A DNA stretch of 64,000 bases from Congeria kusceri. Lineage: Eukaryota; Mollusca; Bivalvia; Myida; Dreissenidae. Position numbers and translations under genes: made by a program. Location of the stretch: NCBI GenBank assembly GCA_027627225.1, contig CM051025.1, positions 76,285,974 through 76,349,973 of the forward strand, given 5' to 3'. Positions 59,746-64,000 of the stretch are shown one piece after another. The notes beneath the pieces are model-generated. The model worked only from the letters and a program-made list of their open reading frames with translations, made no database searches and was not told the origin of the DNA. Within the stretch, counting starts at the first letter, position 1. Each line of letters opens with the position of its first letter.

Positions 59746-60745
59746 CTAGGGTTGTCCCAAAATAGCGTATACTTTGTTAAAACAATGCATAATATCATGG
59801 TGTTATTTGTTTGAGCATGTTCACATGTAATACCTGTATATTTTACATCTGCAGAATGAATTTCAGTCCCCTTAATCACATATTTCTATGAAAAATATGT
59901 GAATTTCAAATGTTATTTAAAGTACTGCAGCTCACAGTGTTTAATTTCGTAATATGTATAATGGCAGCGTACATAATATGCAATTTGGATCCATTATACA
60001 GACCATTCTGTTTTGAAAAATATATTACCGTAAAAACTCACTGTGGTGTGTCAATAAGCAACGTTTCATTGCAATGACTTCACTATAACAGTTTCTGTGG
60101 CGGAATTTGTGTAACACGTGGTTTAGCATTGGCATGAAATCTTGACGTCAAACGATTGCACCGGAACCCATATTTGTAATACAATACTGTGTTGAGCACA
60201 GAATGACACCTTGACAAAGTATAAAAAATATGTAATCACCATAAACATATACAAATAAGTTTGGAATGTATTTACAAGTGAAAACATGGGGTTTTCAACT
60301 GGATAGACGGACAGCGAAGTGACAAAACACATACCTATTATATTGAACAATCAAATCAATCGGATGATAACGTATTGAGATGGAAACATGGAGAAACATC
60401 GACAATTATGCAAGCCATCCTTTAGGAAATGCGGTAGGACACTCATGTATTACTCGTGTGTTTATGTACTCACGAAAGAGATAATGCAGAACAACAAATG
60501 CATCCAGTACCATGCGAATTAATAAGCGTATGACGTCAAGACCTGATTTATACAGACGTTGTGGGGGCCGCATTGCTGCATATTATGTAACAAAACATTT
60601 TATAACTTCATTGTTCTTGAAGGTACTCACATAATATTTGATTTGTAAAATGCATTGCTGTAAGTAAAACAAACATGATTTTAAGTATTCCTGTACAATT
60701 GCATTAGCTAGATATCAAGTATACGCTATTTTGGATCAACCGTCG
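59746..60745. mobile_element. 1.0-kb mariner-type non-autonomous element
   Basis: Termini CTAGGGTTGTCCCAAAATAG and the inverse of CGACGGTTGATCCAAAATAG extend together into 'cgtatactt', so about 27-28 terminal bases pair with few mismatches. TA flanks both ends (59,744-59,745 and 60,746-60,747). The block K paralogue has a single TA at 49,139-49,140. No transposase is recognisable inside. Frames are under 80 codons. Confidence 0.88.
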
Positions 60746-60747
60746 TA

Positions 60748-61260
60748 TCTACATATCTATGGTGTAACGGATGTAAATACAATTAACAAGTTTTAGAAAA
60801 CATTTGTCCAACGGTATTTTGCATGCATTTTATGTGTCATCATTTACCTTGTTGTAAGAGCATATATTACTAATATGAGTTCGAAATTAAATTGAGTTGA
60901 TCTACACAAATGCAAATTATTGAATAAGGTTTATCGGCTCGCTTCTGCATTAACGTTTTAAATATTTAAATTTCTGTTTAATGTGGTACGAAGAATGCTT
61001 ACAGGAGTTTAACACTACGTGTAACATAGTTTAGTTAACACCAAAGACATCATTAATTTAATTGCTATTTGGTAGTTAAACGGTTAAGGCTCTACCTAGA
61101 GCGACATTACTATTACTTTTATAAGACTCCATTTAATTAAACTACATTTGTAATTGAATGTATGTACCTTAACATAATTATGTTAATAATGCATATACTC
61201 TAATGTCCTAATAGCCAACGCGATGTATTTAAACCGATTTATTTTATACTTTCCAGTGAT
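60748..61260. other. Unannotated stretch after block K
   Basis: The first 100 bp continue block K. Beyond that I see no gene or partner. Confidence 0.4.
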
Positions 61261-61264
61261 TTGT

Positions 61265-61510
61265 AGGGAAATATCAGTGAAATAAAATTGATAACTCACA
61301 GTGTTAAAACAGTGGAAATAACATCTTCGGCAATTTTTCACTGTTTCACACTGGTTCCCAATACTCGTGAAACTATCATTTTTTTATAAACACTTGTGAA
61401 ATAAAATACGATCTTACACCGAAATTAACAAATATCCTCTAATTATCTACCTTAAATTTGTGAAAAAAATTCAGATATATGACGATTGTTTTCACATTTC
61501 CTTGTCTATA
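61265..61510. repeat. Candidate dispersed repeat rich in 'cactgt'/'gtgaaa' motifs
   Basis: Contains 'tcagtgaaataaaattgataa', 'cacagtgttaaaacagtg' and 'tcactgtttcacactggttcc', and is partly self-complementary. Reminiscent of a short molluscan repeat. Single copy here. Confidence 0.35.
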
Positions 61511-61844
61511 GTGTTTACCTAGTGATACAAACCACGATTGCCGTAGAAACAATGTAGCTTCTCAATTTAGTCAGTGGTCGTTTTATGTGCGCCTTTGGTA
61601 ACATTAGATATCTGACGACTCGTTTGGGATTGCAGAATTTATAATTGGCGTCCTGATTTTCATACAACTGCTCTGGAGATAAATATAAAGCACTCAGAAA
61701 TAAAATTATGAAGCTAAATTCTTAGGTTATGCAAAAGTACCTGCTATTCTGAAATATTCTCTTGAAAAGAGTGAAGATATAACTCATGTTTTTAATTATT
61801 AAAATCTAGTTATCGTCCCAATGACTAGCATTTGCGATTTATTT

Positions 61845-61970
61845 AACAAGTTTTATCTCACTGTATGGACTCAGTATCACTATTTATTACATTCCGTTAA
61901 GCACTTTCGTTCAAATTGACTCTTTCTTGGCATTAAATCTCATTTTCTGCATGTTCAGCCAAGAAAACAT
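61845..61970 (+). repeat. Block F, most diverged copy
   Basis: 'ttttatctcactgtatggact', 'attacattccgttaagcacttt' and 'gcatgttcagcca'. The GC-rich 'cggcgccttc' part is missing because the SINE follows. Confidence 0.6.
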
Positions 61971-61982
61971 CAATATTAATAC

Positions 61983-62260
61983 CGTCTCCGTGGCCTAGTG
62001 GTTAGGGCGTTCGCCTACTGAGCGGGAGGTCGAAGGTTCGAGTCCTACACAGGGCGAGTTCTGATATGGCCGGTTGCCTACCCAGCAGCTAGTTAAATCA
62101 AGGGGTACCGATTGCCTTCCTGCCAAGCGCCCGGCATATAGGATAGGAATCGGGAGTAAAGGTTTTCATCAGTAAAGGTGTCTCATAAGTCAAAACTGGC
62201 TGGCCCTTAATCGCGTGGGGTGACACAATAATAAACAAACACTTTACTTTTTACTTTTAT
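61983..62260 (+). mobile_element. tRNA-derived SINE, near full length
   Basis: A box TGGCCTAGTGG at 61,991 and B box GGTTCGAGTCC at 62,035-62,045 are 44 bp apart, as in a tRNA. The anticodon loop is CTACTGA within a five-pair stem. A conserved body ('gttctgatatggccgg', 'cagcagctagtta', 'gggtaccgattg') and a 3' tail of ctttact repeats ending near 62,260 follow. The internal pol III promoter is intact by eye. Confidence 0.92.
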
Positions 62261-64000
62261 TAAAATGTACTTCAACCGTGATTCTGTCTGCGATATCGTG
62301 TTTACTGTATTCATTTATTTAAACAAGAAGCAAATACAAATCGTTTACCTTAATAGAATCTGCTATTGTGGTATTTTGTCATTGTGTACGTTGTATCATT
62401 GTGTGATCGACAGTGCCGTATATATTAATTGGTATCAATGAATGTACCATTGAAATTATTTCAACGTTTAGTTCGTCATTTATTTTCATTGTATTATCCT
62501 TACAAATCATTACTAGTATTTTGTAATATTACCACATACGAAAAAAACATATAGTTGTGCAAGAGTTTGTTTAGTCTGTATTTAGCGTGTGTATAGAAAT
62601 AAGTTCTCAAGTTGTATTGTGGCGTGTTAGAGGCCATTGGGTTGGATGGTAGAACATCAAAAGAAAAGTCTTGGACATTAAGACAGAGCATTATGTATTA
62701 TTTCGAACAGGGAACTCCCGACGTTTATAACACGTGCATTCAAATGTAATGTATGCATGCGTGTTTTATCTGTTCTCAGATGCGTCATCATCGACAATAT
62801 AATAATTCACGGCTTGATCAGATAACTCATAAACATACTATTTGAAATGAGTCACAAACATTTGTCCTATCCATTTCGTGTTTTGTTTTATGGTTATATA
62901 TTTTTCGAACTTAAAATAAAAGTTATTTAGTAACCAATTAATGTAACTGTAAAGAAAACTATTATTCCTACTTGATTAAAATTTAACAAAAAAAGCTTGT
63001 ACTACTACTGACGTGTAATAAAACAAAACAAATAGTTTACTTTATGTAGACGAAGAGCCGCATGTTACTTCAAATCACCAATAGCTTTTACTGAAACATT
63101 GAATACCACAACATGCAAGTTAATAAGTTGCAAGTTAATACTTTGCATTGACACGTTTCCAAATAATAACAGGCAATACAATTTTCCGTAATAAGAACCA
63201 TATAATAACCACATTGTGGCAGTCATTTCGAGATTTTAGCTATCTAATAACGAATAATGTGATTGATATGCGTCATATTTTGCAAATCTGAAAGTGAATC
63301 ACCTGGAGCAACTGCTTCAGAAAGTAACGAAGTTTAGTCACATAAACTGTTTATTAAGAACGTGTCAAGCACATGCTTATAGATCCAAGCAATTGCTCAG
63401 TTTAGGGTTTCTTAAATAATTTCGACAAAGCGTTTGCAGACCTGCAATATATCAATTTCGTATCAGTGTTTTTTATTTAAATGCTTAATGTATTGAGGTA
63501 TTGAGCCTAAAATGCAGTACAAACCTCGCAATATGCCTTGTTTGATGGCTTTAAACAATAAACATTATGCTTTGTTTAACGAGCAACCAACAATTTGAAT
63601 AAGACTGCATTCAATAAACAATTTAATTAACAATCAATACTTTTTTTCTGTATTTGTATGTTTGCTACAAAACATAGTTAATAGCAAAGTAAATACTTGG
63701 TTGTAAACGGCAAACGTGTTTTGTACATTCAAACGGATTGTACGTTTTCCTTTCAAGCCTTTTTCAAATGTATGATATAGTTATGATAATTATACACTTT
63801 TTCCAGCCGAACATAATACTGTGGAAAACCCATAATGTTTCTTGCCGTACAATTACTCATAACTCATAATAAATTAATATAGAGCACTTTACTCCTCATA
63901 TTAAATCGCGATCGTTTTATATGCATAATTTGTTACAAAAGATATTTAAGGACGCCTCATGGATTTTAAAACAATATTAATGTTTCCATATAACTGACGC
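62261..64000. other. Unannotated AT-rich stretch to the window edge
   Basis: No block copy, RNA gene, element terminus or plausible exon recognised. A short 'gcaagttaata' duplication at 63,115-63,140 is the only local structure noted. Confidence 0.4.

Noticed and set aside
61983..62060. Functional tRNA gene on the + strand
   Set aside because: A and B boxes are good, but the acceptor stem does not close and the SINE body and tail follow.

Overview
The window looks like AT-rich, non-coding DNA from a bivalve mollusc. I infer this from the repeat types: a MITE with GTGTCGTGGG ends and internal GGATTAGCC-type hairpins, tRNA-derived SINEs with a gttcgatt-type B box, short dispersed repeats of a kind I associate with bivalves, a decayed LINE of the sort common in molluscs, and mariner-like debris. 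A dreissenid or related heterodont clam is my best guess, from memory only. No intact protein-coding gene, rRNA or functional tRNA is visible. Open frames stop at about 120 codons, which is roughly what DNA this AT-rich gives by chance.

The main structure is a degenerate tandem array. A set of non-coding sequence blocks recurs along the window, mostly in the same order and on the + strand. I name them here for use below: A (790-1200), B (1200-3010), C (3375-3575), D (14240-14790), E (7290-7480), F (7985-8165), G (32375-32545), H (32585-32900), I (33000-33880), J (34495-34800), K (34825-35130), L (37745-38250), M (95-215). Unit I runs about 0.8-9.3 kb (A-B-C-[insert]-E-F). Unit II runs about 9.3-17.2 kb (A-B-C-D-E-F) and is the closest match to unit I. 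A partial inverted copy of unit II lies at 18.9-20.0 kb. Unit III runs 21.4-34 kb (A-B-C-D-E-F-G-H-I). Further copies follow: F-J-K-C-D-E-L-H-C-D-G-L-H-I (34-46 kb), F-J-K-C-E-F-G-L-H (46-57.2 kb), and F-[LINE relic]-K (57.2-61 kb). Block F occurs nine times, and its copies at 33,995, 45,985 and 57,195 are spaced 11-12 kb apart.

Mobile elements have landed in this array. Because the array holds paralogous copies, several insertions can be read against their empty sites: a 254-bp MITE in a block A copy, a 1.0-kb mariner-type element with TA duplication in block K, a 343-bp TTAA-flanked MITE in block I, and a SINE in block D. A 2.3-kb element with long inverted termini, an internally deleted LINE reverse-transcriptase relic, a truncated mariner-type transposase relic, local tandem arrays (20, 55, 239, about 385 and about 650 bp periods) and foldbacks make up most of the rest.

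Nothing here reads as a pathway or operon. Possible functional content is limited to a repeated CRE/TATA-like site, a five-fold array of TTACGTAA-type palindromes, a perfect 31-bp hairpin, clustered CCAAT-type boxes, and a few unidentified open frames carried on unit-specific insertions.
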